Below, piece by piece: positions 25,373-33,752 of a stretch of 64,000 nt of DNA (its first letter is position 1; the number at the start of each line of letters is the position of its first letter). The DNA is from Caballeronia cordobensis. Lineage in GTDB: Bacteria > Pseudomonadota > Gammaproteobacteria > Burkholderiales > Burkholderiaceae. A program made the position numbers and the translations under genes. Where the stretch lies: the NCBI RefSeq assembly GCF_001544575.2, contig NZ_FCNY02000013.1, positions 124,001-188,000 of the forward strand, in the 5' to 3' direction. The notes below the pieces were generated by a model. The model saw only the letters and a program-made list of their open reading frames with translations. It was not told the DNA's origin and made no database searches.

Positions 25373-27735
25373 TCGACGGCCTGCAGTTTCGCGACCGAGA
25401 GCGCGAGCCATTTCTCGCCGTGGCGCTTGAAGCGCACTTGGGCGCGCGCATCGCCGCCGGAGCCTTCGAGCGCGGTCACGGTACCTTCGCCGAACTTCGT
25501 GTGGAAGACCGCCTGGCCGACCTTGAAGCCCGCATCGGCGGCGCGCTGCTCGTTGGCGAACGACGGCAGCGCAGCGCTCGCGCCCTGATCGCGCGCATAG
25601 CCCGCGGCGCCGCCGCGTTCCTGTCCCGGACGCGCGAACCAGTCGCGGCCCCAGCCGGCGTTGTCCGAACGGCCGCCCCAGCGCGCGCCCGCTTCCATCT
25701 TCGGCGTGAGCCATTTGAGCGAGCCTTCGGGCAGTTCGTCGAAGAAACGGGAACGGATGTTGTAGCGCGTCTGCCCATGCAGCATGCGGCTTTGCGCGAA
25801 CGACAGATAAAGCCGCTCCTTCGCGCGCGTGATCGCCACGTACATGAGACGGCGCTCTTCCTCCAGCCCGTCCGATTCCTGCGCGCTGTTCTCGTGCGGG
25901 AACAGCCCTTCTTCGAGACCGGTGATGAACACCGCCGTGAATTCGAGGCCCTTCGCCGCGTGCACGGTCATCAGTTGCACAGCGTCCTGGCCGGCTTGCG
26001 CCTGGTTGTCGCCGGCTTCGAGCGAGGCGTGCGACAGGAAACCGGCGAGCGGCGTCATGGTGTCGGGGTTTTGCGCGGGATCGGTGATGGTCGGCGCATC
26101 GAGCACTTCGATCTCGCCGTCCTCGCTGACGATCTCGGGCGCGGCCGTCGCGCCGGGGCGCAACGGAATCGAACGCGCGGGCGTGTCGAGGCCGTAGCCT
26201 TCTTCGCTGACGAACGCCGCCGCCGCGTTCACGAGTTCCTGCAAGTTCTCCAGCCGGTCCTGCCCTTCGCGCTCGGTTTCGTAGAACGCGGCGAGACCGC
26301 TCGCGCGCACGACGTATTCGACCGTTTCGGGCAGGCTCATCTGCTGCGTCTCGGCGCGCATCTTCGCGATGAGCGTCGCGAACGCGCCGAGGCTCGATCC
26401 CGCCTTGCCGGTGACATACGGCACGGCGGCGGCCATCGAACAGTTATAGAGACGCGCGGCGTCCGCCACCTGCTCGATGGAACGCGCGCCGATGCCCCGC
26501 GTCGGGAAATTGACAACGCGCGCGAACGCGGTGTCATCGTTCGGGTTGTCGATGAGGCGCAGATACGCGAGCGCGTGCTTCACTTCCTGACGCTCGAAAA
26601 AGCGCAAACCGCCATACACGCGATACGGAATGCCCGCGTTCACGAGCGTATGTTCGATCGTGCGCGACTGCGCGTTGCTCCGGTACAGCACCGCGACCTC
26701 GCCGCGTGCAACGCCCGTGTTGATGAGCGCCTTGATTTCCTCGACGATCCAGCCCGCTTCCTGCGAATCCGTCGCGGCCTCGTAGACGCGCACCGGCTCG
26801 CCGTGGCCCGCGTCGGTGCGCAGATTCTTGCCGAGCCGCCGCGCGTTGTTCGCGATCAGATAGTTCGCCGTGTCGAGAATATGGCCGTGCGAGCGGTAGT
26901 TCTGCTCCAGCTTGATGAGATTGCGCACGCGGAATTCGTTCTCGAAATCGCGCATGTTGCCGACGTTCGCGCCACGGAACGCGTAAATGGACTGGTCGTC
27001 GTCGCCCACGGCGAAGATCGCGTTGTGCTCGCCCGCGAGCAGCTTCAGCCACGCGTATTGCAGCTTGTTCGTGTCCTGAAACTCGTCGACGAGAATATTG
27101 CGGAAACGCGCCTGATAATGCGCGCGCAGCGGCAGATTGTGCGCAAGCAGTTCATGACAGCGCAACAGCAGTTCCGGAAAATCCACCACGCCTTCGCGCT
27201 GGCATTGCTGGTCGTAGGCTTCGTAAAGCTCGACGAACTTGCGATTGAACGCGTCGGTGGCATCGACGTCTTTCGGACGCAGACCCTGCTCCTTCGCGTT
27301 GTTGATGAAGTACTGGAGGTTCTTCGCCGGATACTTTTCGTCGTCGACGTTCAGGCCCTTCATCAGCCGCTTGATGGCCGAAAGCTGGTCCGATGTGTCG
27401 AGAATCTGGAAAGTCTGCGGCAGGCCGGCGTCGCGGTAATGCGCGCGCAGCATGCGGTTGCACAGGCCGTGAAAGGTGCCGATCCACATGCCGCGCGTAT
27501 CGATGGGCAGCAAGGCGGACAGGCGCGCCATCATCTCGCGCGCGGCCTTGTTCGTGAAGGTCACGGCGAGCACGGTCGGCGGCGACGCGTAGCCCTGCTG
27601 GATCAGCCACGCGATGCGCGTAATGAGCACGCGCGTCTTGCCGCTGCCGGCGCCCGCGAGAATGAGCGCGGGCTCGTTCGGCAGCGTCACGGCGGCGAGT
27701 TGTTCGGGGTTCAGATTCGCGAGCAGGTCGGGCAT
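25369..27735 (-). CDS. uvrD: DNA helicase II (UvrD/PcrA)
   Basis: The 788-residue superfamily 1A helicase unwinds 3'-to-5' in nucleotide excision and mismatch repair. Walker A (AGAGSGKTRVLITRIAWLI) lies near residue 27, DEFQDTN (motif II) near 220, GDDDQSIYAFRGA (motif III) near 242, QNYRSHG (motif IV) near 275, LMTVHAAKGLEF (motif V) near 560, and EERRLMYVAITRAKERLYLS (motif VI) near 620. The C-terminus has the KVGQAVFHTKFGEGTV segment used for RNA polymerase contact. A TATAAT-like -10 occurs on the minus strand at 27781-27786. I see no SOS (LexA) box. It overlaps mtnN by four bases. Confidence 0.96.
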   Translation of the reverse strand: MPDLLANLNPEQLAAVTLPNEPALILAGAGSGKTRVLITRIAWLIQQGYASPPTVLAVTFTNKAAREMMARLSALLPIDTRGMWIGTFHGLCNRMLRAHYRDAGLPQTFQILDTSDQLSAIKRLMKGLNVDDEKYPAKNLQYFINNAKEQGLRPKDVDATDAFNRKFVELYEAYDQQCQREGVVDFPELLLRCHELLAHNLPLRAHYQARFRNILVDEFQDTNKLQYAWLKLLAGEHNAIFAVGDDDQSIYAFRGANVGNMRDFENEFRVRNLIKLEQNYRSHGHILDTANYLIANNARRLGKNLRTDAGHGEPVRVYEAATDSQEAGWIVEEIKALINTGVARGEVAVLYRSNAQSRTIEHTLVNAGIPYRVYGGLRFFERQEVKHALAYLRLIDNPNDDTAFARVVNFPTRGIGARSIEQVADAARLYNCSMAAAVPYVTGKAGSSLGAFATLIAKMRAETQQMSLPETVEYVVRASGLAAFYETEREGQDRLENLQELVNAAAAFVSEEGYGLDTPARSIPLRPGATAAPEIVSEDGEIEVLDAPTITDPAQNPDTMTPLAGFLSHASLEAGDNQAQAGQDAVQLMTVHAAKGLEFTAVFITGLEEGLFPHENSAQESDGLEEERRLMYVAITRAKERLYLSFAQSRMLHGQTRYNIRSRFFDELPEGSLKWLTPKMEAGARWGGRSDNAGWGRDWFARPGQERGGAAGYARDQGASAALPSFANEQRAADAGFKVGQAVFHTKFGEGTVTALEGSGGDARAQVRFKRHGEKWLALSVAKLQAVE

Positions 27736-27917
27736 GGGAAAGTCAGACGACGGAGAAACGGCGCTATCGGCGGGCCGACCATTATAAGACCGCGCCGATG
27801 GCAGCGTTTTTGCCCATCCTCTTCGACTAGGGGCCGAAAACGGCGGTCCGGCGTGTGGGAACCTTATAATTGGAGATTCCCTCGCATTTTTTCACGCTTT
27901 TTTCGGCAGATTTCACA

Positions 27918-30785
27918 ATGAGCGACAACACGCTTGCCAAGAGCTTCGAGCCTCAAAATATCGAGTCCCAATGGGGCCCGGAATGGGAAAAGCGCGGTTA
28001 CGCCGCGCCGACATTCCAGGAAGGCGCGAAGAATTTCTCCATCCAGTTGCCGCCGCCGAACGTCACCGGCACGCTGCACATGGGGCACGCGTTCAATCAG
28101 ACCATCATGGATGGCCTCACGCGCTATCACCGCATGCTCGGCGAGAACACGCTGTGGGTGCCGGGCACGGACCACGCGGGCATCGCAACGCAGATCGTCG
28201 TCGAACGTCAGCTCGATGCGCAAGGCGTCTCGCGCCACGATCTCGGCCGCGAGGAGTTCCTCAAGCGCGTGTGGGCGTGGAAGCAGCAGTCCGGCTCGAC
28301 CATCACGAATCAGGTGCGGCGCCTGGGCGCGTCGATCGACTGGTCGCGCGAATACTTCACGATGGACGACAAGATGTCGGCCGCCGTGCGCGATGTCTTC
28401 GTCACGCTCTACAAGCAAGGGCTCATCTACCGCGGCAAGCGTCTCGTGAACTGGGACCCGGTGCTGGGCACGGCGGTGTCCGATCTCGAAGTCGTGAGCG
28501 AGGAAGAGAACGGCAGCCTGTGGCACATCCAGTATCCGCTGCCGGACGGCTCGGGACATCTCACCGTGGCGACCACGCGCCCCGAAACCATGCTTGGGGA
28601 TGTCGCCGTGATGGTGCATCCGGAAGACGAGCGTTACCGGCATCTGATCGGCAAGACGGTGGTGCTGCCGCTGTGCGATCGCGAAATCCCGGTCATCGCC
28701 GACGAATATGTCGATCGCGAGTTCGGCACCGGCGTTGTGAAGGTCACGCCCGCGCACGACTTCAACGACTACGCCGTCGGCCAGCGCCACAAGCTGCCGC
28801 AGATCGAAATCCTCACGCTCGACGCGAAGATCAACGACAACGCGCCGGCGAAGTATCGCGGCATGGATCGCTTCGAAGCACGCAAGGCCGTCGTGCAGGA
28901 TCTCGAAGCGCTCGGCCTGCTCGACTCCGTGAAGCCGCACAAGCTGATGGTGCCGCGCGGCGATCGCACCAACGTGGTCATCGAGCCGATGCTCACCGAC
29001 CAGTGGTTCGTCGCGATGAGCAAGGCCGCGCCGGAGGGCACGTTCAATCCGGGCAAGTCGATCACGGAAACCTCGCTCGATGTCGTGAAGAGCGGCCAGA
29101 TCAAGTTCGTGCCGGAGAACTGGACGACCACGTACTATCAATGGCTCGAGAACATCCAGGACTGGTGCATCTCGCGCCAGCTCTGGTGGGGCCATCAGAT
29201 TCCGGCGTGGTACGGCGAGAACGGCGAGATCTTCGTCGCGAAGACCGAGGAAGAAGCGCGCGCGGAAGCCGACGCGCAAGGCTACACCGGCGCATTGAAG
29301 CGCGATGAAGACGTGCTCGACACGTGGTTCTCGTCCGCGCTCGTGCCCTTCTCCTCGCTCGGCTGGCCGAACGAGACAAAGGAACTGAAGGCGTTCCTGC
29401 CGTCGTCGGTGCTGGTGACGGGCTTCGACATCATCTTCTTCTGGGTCGCCAGAATGGTGATGATGACCACGCATTTCACCGGCAAGGTGCCCTTCGACAC
29501 CGTTTACGTGCACGGCCTCGTGCGCGACGCCGAAGGCCAGAAGATGTCGAAGAGCAAGGGCAACACGCTCGATCCGATCGATATCGTCGATGGCATCGAT
29601 CTCGAAGCGCTCGTCGCGAAGCGCACGACGGGCCTCATGAATCCGAAGGCCGCCACGCAGATCGAAAAGAAGACGCGCAAGGAATTCCCCGACGGCATTC
29701 CGGCGTTCGGCACGGATGCGCTGCGCTTCACGATGGCCTCGATGGCCACGCTCGGCCGCAACGTCAACTTCGATCTCGCGCGTTGCGAGGGTTATCGCAA
29801 CTTCTGCAACAAGCTCTGGAACGCCACGCGTTTCGTGCTGATGAATTGCGAAGGCCACGATTGCGGCTTCGCGAATCCGGGCGCGTGCAAGCCGGGCGAT
29901 TGCGGTCCCGGCGGCTATACGGACTTTTCGCAGGCGGACCGCTGGATCGTGTCGCTGCTTCAGCGCACGGAGGCGGAAGTCGAGAAAGGCTTCGCGGACT
30001 ATCGATTCGACAACGTCGCGAGCGCGATTTACAAATTCGTGTGGGACGAATACTGCGACTGGTATCTCGAACTCGCGAAGGTGCAGATTCAGACCGGCAC
30101 GCCGGAACAGCAGACCGCGACGCGCCGCACGCTCCTGCGCGTGCTCGAAACGGTGCTGCGTCTTGCGCACCCGATCATTCCGTTCATCACGGAAGCGTTG
30201 TGGCAGAAGGTCGCGCCGTTGACCGACGCCTTCCCGCAGAGCGCCAACGAGGGCGAAGCGTCGATCATGACGCAGGCTTATCCGCGCGCGGAGCAGAAAA
30301 AGATCGATGAATCCGCCGAACAGTGGGCCGCCGAACTGAAGACTGTCATCGATGCATGTCGTAATCTGCGCGGCGAAATGAATCTGTCGCCCGCGGTGAA
30401 GGTGCCGCTGCTCGCGCACGGCGACGCGGCGCGCCTTACCGCATTCGCTCCGTATGTCGCCGCGCTCGCGCGCCTGTCCGACGTGAAGATCATCGACGAC
30501 GAAGCCGCTCTCGACAAGGAAGCCCACGGCGCGCCCGTGGCGATCGTCGGAAGCAGCAAGCTGGTGTTGAAAGTCGAGATCGATGTCGCTGCGGAACGCG
30601 AGCGTCTGACGAAGGAAGTGGAGCGTCTGAACGCCGAGATTGGAAAATGTAACGCCAAGCTCGGTAATGAAAGCTTTGTTGCAAAAGCGCCGGCCGCTGT
30701 CGTTGAACAGGAGCGCAAAAGGCTGGCAGAATATGGAACCACTATCGAGAAGCTCCAGGCGCAATTATTGCGTCTGCCTGTCTGA
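27918..30785 (+). CDS. valS: Valyl-tRNA synthetase
   Basis: The 955-residue class I aminoacyl-tRNA synthetase charges tRNA-Val and edits Thr-tRNA-Val. The HIGH motif is PPPNVTGTLHMGHAF near residue 45, the CP1 editing domain occupies roughly 200-400, KMSKSKGN is near 540, and a C-terminal coiled coil (residues ~885-955; AERERLTKEVERLNAEIGKC) contacts tRNA. I chose the ATG at 27918 (MSDNTLAKSFEP), the usual family start, over an in-frame ATG 48 bp upstream. TATAAT at 27865-27870 is a likely -10 element. galU follows 79 bp later on the same strand. Confidence 0.97.
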   Translation: MSDNTLAKSFEPQNIESQWGPEWEKRGYAAPTFQEGAKNFSIQLPPPNVTGTLHMGHAFNQTIMDGLTRYHRMLGENTLWVPGTDHAGIATQIVVERQLDAQGVSRHDLGREEFLKRVWAWKQQSGSTITNQVRRLGASIDWSREYFTMDDKMSAAVRDVFVTLYKQGLIYRGKRLVNWDPVLGTAVSDLEVVSEEENGSLWHIQYPLPDGSGHLTVATTRPETMLGDVAVMVHPEDERYRHLIGKTVVLPLCDREIPVIADEYVDREFGTGVVKVTPAHDFNDYAVGQRHKLPQIEILTLDAKINDNAPAKYRGMDRFEARKAVVQDLEALGLLDSVKPHKLMVPRGDRTNVVIEPMLTDQWFVAMSKAAPEGTFNPGKSITETSLDVVKSGQIKFVPENWTTTYYQWLENIQDWCISRQLWWGHQIPAWYGENGEIFVAKTEEEARAEADAQGYTGALKRDEDVLDTWFSSALVPFSSLGWPNETKELKAFLPSSVLVTGFDIIFFWVARMVMMTTHFTGKVPFDTVYVHGLVRDAEGQKMSKSKGNTLDPIDIVDGIDLEALVAKRTTGLMNPKAATQIEKKTRKEFPDGIPAFGTDALRFTMASMATLGRNVNFDLARCEGYRNFCNKLWNATRFVLMNCEGHDCGFANPGACKPGDCGPGGYTDFSQADRWIVSLLQRTEAEVEKGFADYRFDNVASAIYKFVWDEYCDWYLELAKVQIQTGTPEQQTATRRTLLRVLETVLRLAHPIIPFITEALWQKVAPLTDAFPQSANEGEASIMTQAYPRAEQKKIDESAEQWAAELKTVIDACRNLRGEMNLSPAVKVPLLAHGDAARLTAFAPYVAALARLSDVKIIDDEAALDKEAHGAPVAIVGSSKLVLKVEIDVAAERERLTKEVERLNAEIGKCNAKLGNESFVAKAPAAVVEQERKRLAEYGTTIEKLQAQLLRLPV

Positions 30786-30864
30786 ATTGGAGGTTCGAAT
30801 CGCTTGTCGATCCGCTCCGGTTGTCTCGACGTTCTAAATGATTTAAGAGGATCAGGGTCATCAC

Positions 30865-31746
30865 ATGCTAAAAGTTACCAAAGCGGTTTTCCCCGTCGCG
30901 GGTCTGGGCACGCGGTTTCTTCCCGCGACCAAGGCCAGCCCGAAGGAAATGCTGCCAGTCGTGGACAAGCCGCTGATTCAGTATGCGGTCGAAGAAGCAA
31001 TGGCGGCCGGCATTACCGAAATGATCTTCGTCACCGGCCGCAGCAAGCGTGCCATCGAAGACCATTTCGACAAGTCCTATGAAATCGAAGCGGAGCTCGA
31101 AGCGCGCGGCAAGGACAAGCTGCTCGAACTCGTGCGCAGCATCAAGCCCAGCCATGTCGACTGCTTCTATGTGCGTCAGGCCGAAGCGCTCGGTCTCGGC
31201 CACGCCGTGCTGTGCGCGGAAAAGCTCGTCGGCGACAACCCGTTCGCCGTGATCCTCGCGGACGACCTGCTGTACGGCAAGCCGCCCGTGATGTCGCAGA
31301 TGATCGAAGTCTTCGACCACTATCACAGCTCGGTCATCGGCGTCGAAGAGATCCCGCAGCAGGATTCGAAGTCGTACGGCATCATCGACGGCAAGGAATG
31401 GGAAGACAACATCTTCAAGCTGTCGGGCATCGTCGAGAAGCCGGAGCCGGCGGTCGCGCCGTCGAACCTGGGCGTGGTGGGCCGTTACGTGCTGAAGCCG
31501 CGCGTTTTCGATCACATCCGCGCGCTGAAGCCGGGCGCGGGCGGCGAACTGCAACTGACGGACGCGATTCAATCGCTGCTGTCGGACGAGCAAGTGCTCG
31601 CGTACAAGTATCACGGCACGCGTTTCGACTGCGGCAGCAAGCTGGGTTATTTGAAGGCGACGGTGGAATTCGCGCTGCGCCACCCGGAAGTGAAGCAGGA
31701 ATTCGAGGAATATCTGCGCAATCGCGCGCCGATTCTCGAAGGCTGA
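30865..31746 (+). CDS. galU: UTP-glucose-1-phosphate uridylyltransferase
   Basis: The 293-residue nucleotidyltransferase makes UDP-glucose from UTP and glucose 1-phosphate, feeding polysaccharide and lipopolysaccharide synthesis. The start KAVFPVAGLGTRFLPATKAS, then PKEMLPVVDKPLIQYAVEEA, is diagnostic. VIGVEEIPQQDSKSYGII and the FDCGSKLGYLKATVEFAL segment near the C-terminus confirm it. The length matches E. coli GalU (302). AAGAGGATCAGGG lies ahead of the ATG. A strong terminator follows 17 bp after the stop. It may be partly co-transcribed with valS. Confidence 0.96.
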   Translation: MLKVTKAVFPVAGLGTRFLPATKASPKEMLPVVDKPLIQYAVEEAMAAGITEMIFVTGRSKRAIEDHFDKSYEIEAELEARGKDKLLELVRSIKPSHVDCFYVRQAEALGLGHAVLCAEKLVGDNPFAVILADDLLYGKPPVMSQMIEVFDHYHSSVIGVEEIPQQDSKSYGIIDGKEWEDNIFKLSGIVEKPEPAVAPSNLGVVGRYVLKPRVFDHIRALKPGAGGELQLTDAIQSLLSDEQVLAYKYHGTRFDCGSKLGYLKATVEFALRHPEVKQEFEEYLRNRAPILEG

Positions 31747-31763
31747 TTTTTCGCTTTCGCGTT

Positions 31764-31793
31764 AAAAACCCGTCACGCGTGACGGGTTTTTTT
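31764..31793 (+). terminator. Rho-independent terminator after galU
   Basis: AAAACCCGTCACG and CGTGACGGGTTTT form a symmetrical stem with almost no loop, followed by a run of T. With A tracts on one side and T tracts on the other it can act in both directions, so it may also stop the leftward TusA-like transcript. Confidence 0.9.
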
Positions 31794-31817
31794 GTTTCTG
31801 CGCGCTGCTTTACCGTT

Positions 31818-32045
31818 TCAACGACGCCGCATCAGAAAGATGAACGTCTTGTCCTGCGCCGTCGATTCGACGATCTCGTTGCCGGTCTGCTTGGCGAACG
31901 CCGCGAAATCGCGCTGCGAACCCGGGTCCGTGGCGAGAACCTTCAGAATCTGGCCGCTCGTCATGTCCGCGAGCGCCTTCTTCGCCCGCAGAATCGGCAA
32001 CGGGCAATTGAGCCCGCGCGCGTCGACTTCCTTGTGAACTTCCAT
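31818..32045 (-). CDS. TusA-family sulfurtransferase-like protein
   Basis: The 75-residue protein has the single-domain TusA fold with the invariant CPxP motif, ARGLNCPLPILRAKKAL, Cys being the persulfide carrier (residue 14). The rest follows the family pattern (SGQILKVLATDPGSQRDFAAFA, GNEIVE). In Burkholderiales such proteins can serve tRNA thiolation, sulfur trafficking or selenium metabolism. No tus, dsr or sox genes are near, so the specific role is open. It lies alone between galU and a decayed locus. Confidence 0.9.
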   Translation of the reverse strand: MEVHKEVDARGLNCPLPILRAKKALADMTSGQILKVLATDPGSQRDFAAFAKQTGNEIVESTAQDKTFIFLMRRR

Positions 32046-32108
32046 CGCGATTGAACCTTTCCTTTGCCTGGGGATGAGCGGTCGTGAGGTTCGATTTTAA
32101 CGCAGCGG

Positions 32109-32186
32109 TCATAAGTTCACCGGCTGCGCAGTCTCATACGCCTGCCGCATCGCGATGCCGATGCGCGCGCCATCCTCCAAGTTGAG
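32109..32186 (-). pseudogene. Remnant of a Gfo/Idh/MocA dehydrogenase gene (last 25 codons)
   Basis: Read leftward, this stretch encodes LNLEDGARIGIAMRQAYE and then TAQPVNL followed by TGA. It is closely similar to the C-terminus of the intact Gfo/Idh gene at 32736-33752 (TRIGIAMRQAYERGEAVEL). A 36-bp piece (32132-32167) is identical to 32759-32794 and lies in the same frame at the same distance (20 bases after the TCA triplet) from the stop. No upstream coding part of this copy remains. It is either the tail of a displaced paralogue or one arm of a duplication that embraces the higBA remnant. Confidence 0.75.
32132..32167. repeat. 36-bp direct repeat, copy A
   Basis: Identical to 32759-32794 and in the same orientation. 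Both copies lie inside the C-terminal coding sequence of a Gfo/Idh gene (here a remnant), and together they bracket the higBA locus. Confidence 0.9.
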
Positions 32187-32199
32187 AAACCTCTAGTTC

Positions 32200-32393
32200 A
32201 TGCGTCACGACATTGAGGATAGCGTTCGTCTGCGAATTCCCATCAATTGCGCGGCGCGAAGCGGGCTTTCAGCTCGGCCGCCTTCGGGCCGGACTCGATC
32301 CGGAAGACTGGAAGCCTTTCGACGACGTAGGTTCCGGGGTCCGCGAGACTCCGCTACCGCGCGATCGTCCGAGACAGAAAGGAACGAACATGA
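32200..32393 (+). pseudogene. Decayed HigB/RelE-type toxin gene
   Basis: Three pieces of one toxin family are seen in three different frames. An N-terminal piece starts at the ATG at 32200. A central piece at about 32234-32348 reads EFPSIARREAGFQLGR and continues with GLDPEDWKPFDDVGSGVRE, a hallmark of RelE/ParE-family phage-Gp49-like toxins. A C-terminal piece (32349-32393) reads YRAIVRDRKERT and stops. The block normally following GVRE (catalytic core, IRxRD...YVAKF...) is missing. The toxin therefore has a frameshift and an internal deletion and cannot be active. Its stop still overlaps the antitoxin ATG (ATGA), as in intact loci. Confidence 0.75.
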
Positions 32394-32725
32394 GCAAGGT
32401 CGATACGCACGTTCGGCATGTGACGAAACCCGGAGCGAATCTGTTTGCCGAACTCGGTTTTTCGCCAGAGGAAGCGCGCCGATATCAAACCGAGTCGAAA
32501 GCGCTGATCAACCAGACGCTGACACTGAAGGAACAACTCATGGAGGAACTCGCGACCTGGATTGCCGCACATCATCTCAAGCAATCCGAAGCGGCCGAGA
32601 TCCTCCATGTCACACGGCCTCGCGTATCGGACGTCGTGAACAAGAAGACAAGCAAGTTCACGATCGATACGCTGGTGGACATGCTTGCTCGCGTAGGCAA
32701 GCCGGTGAAGCTCGTCATCGGCTGA
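32390..32725 (+). CDS. higA: HigA-type XRE antitoxin, orphaned
   Basis: The 111-residue protein has a central XRE helix-turn-helix (LKQSEAAEILHVTRPRVSDVVNKK, residues ~65-88). Its N-terminal region (NLFAELGFSPEEARRYQTES) is typical of the HigA/'XRE antitoxin' group that follows Gp49-like toxins. AAAGGAACG precedes the ATG. The frame is intact, although the overlapping toxin gene upstream is broken, so it persists as an antitoxin without its cognate toxin. It could still repress its own promoter or neutralise related toxins elsewhere; that is inference. Confidence 0.85.
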   Translation: MSKVDTHVRHVTKPGANLFAELGFSPEEARRYQTESKALINQTLTLKEQLMEELATWIAAHHLKQSEAAEILHVTRPRVSDVVNKKTSKFTIDTLVDMLARVGKPVKLVIG

Positions 32726-32735
32726 CGACCCGCGT

Positions 32736-33752
32736 TCACAATTCCACCGCCTCCCCTCTCTCATACGCCTGCCGCATCGCGATGCCGATGCGCGTCGCTT
32801 CCCGCGCATCGTCGAGCGTCAGCCCCGTGGGCCTGCCTTCCGCCAGCAAAGCCACGAACGCCTGCGCCTCGCGCAAAAACGCATCCTCGAAACGCTCGAA
32901 GAACGTCGGCGTGCATGCGTTGCGCATGCCGCCCGCATCGGCGATCTCGACGCGGTTCGCTCGCGGATTGCGCCCCACCGACACCGCGCCCGCCGTGCCG
33001 ATCACTTCCGTTTGCGTGTCGTGACCGTGCGCCATCGTGCGCGATGCGTAGAGCACCGCGAGCCGCCCGTCGTCGAACTCGATGGTGCCCACGCCGTTAT
33101 CGATGTCTCCGCACGCACGCAGGCCTTCGTGAATCGCGATCGTCCCGCTCGCGTACACGCGCTTCGGCTTCGGATTGCCGAGCAGCCAGCGCGCGAGATC
33201 GATGTCGTGCACGCTGCAATCGAGAAAGAGCCCGCCCGATGTCGGCGCGAAACGCACGAAAAAGCCATCGGGATCGTTCTTGTCGCAGGTCTGCGAGCGC
33301 ACCATGAACGGCCTGCCGATGACGCCGTTCGCAATGCTATCGAAGGCATCGCGATAGCTCGCATCGAAGCGTCGCACGAAGCCGATCATCACCTGCAGAT
33401 GCGGATGACGCGCGGCCTCCTCGATCACGGCGTCGCATTCGGCGAGATCGAGCGACAGCGGCTTCTCGCAGAACACATGCTTGCCCGCGCGCAACGCGGC
33501 GATGATCTGCCGCGCGTGCAGCGATGTCGGCGTGACGAGCCACACGGCATCGATCGACGCATCGGCGAGCATGGCATCGTAATCGGCGTGAAGCGTCAGT
33601 TCGGGCAGGCTCGACGACGCCCACTCGCGCTCTTCCTGAACCGGACTGCACGCCGCGACGAGCGCAGCGCCCGGCACATGCCACGCGAGATTCGCGGCAT
33701 GGCGCCGCCCGAGCCGCCCCAATCCGGCAATACCCACGCGCACCGTTTTCAT
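32736..33752 (-). CDS. Gfo/Idh/MocA-family dehydrogenase, inositol-type
   Basis: The 338-residue NAD(P)-dependent sugar/polyol dehydrogenase has the Rossmann motif GIAGLGRLGRRHAANL (residues ~6-21) and EKPLSLD (~97-103) carrying the conserved Lys. The HDIDLARWLLG block (~175) holds the catalytic His/Asp. It is the last gene of the leftward iolR-iolG operon and overlaps iolG by four bases (ATGA). This fits a second inositol-isomer dehydrogenase (scyllo- or chiro-inositol), but the substrate cannot be assigned by sequence alone. Start at 33752 rather than an upstream GTG because of the overlap and family alignment. Its 3' end contains one copy of the 36-bp repeat. Confidence 0.88.
   Translation of the reverse strand: MKTVRVGIAGLGRLGRRHAANLAWHVPGAALVAACSPVQEEREWASSSLPELTLHADYDAMLADASIDAVWLVTPTSLHARQIIAALRAGKHVFCEKPLSLDLAECDAVIEEAARHPHLQVMIGFVRRFDASYRDAFDSIANGVIGRPFMVRSQTCDKNDPDGFFVRFAPTSGGLFLDCSVHDIDLARWLLGNPKPKRVYASGTIAIHEGLRACGDIDNGVGTIEFDDGRLAVLYASRTMAHGHDTQTEVIGTAGAVSVGRNPRANRVEIADAGGMRNACTPTFFERFEDAFLREAQAFVALLAEGRPTGLTLDDAREATRIGIAMRQAYERGEAVEL
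32759..32794. repeat. 36-bp direct repeat, copy B
   Basis: Second copy, located within the intact Gfo/Idh gene close to its stop codon, 627 bp from copy A. Confidence 0.9.

Noticed and set aside
27864..30764. A 966-codon frame on the minus strand opposite valS
   Set aside because: Shadow of valS; the peptide is Arg/His/Ala-rich without any domain, while valS has all class I synthetase motifs.
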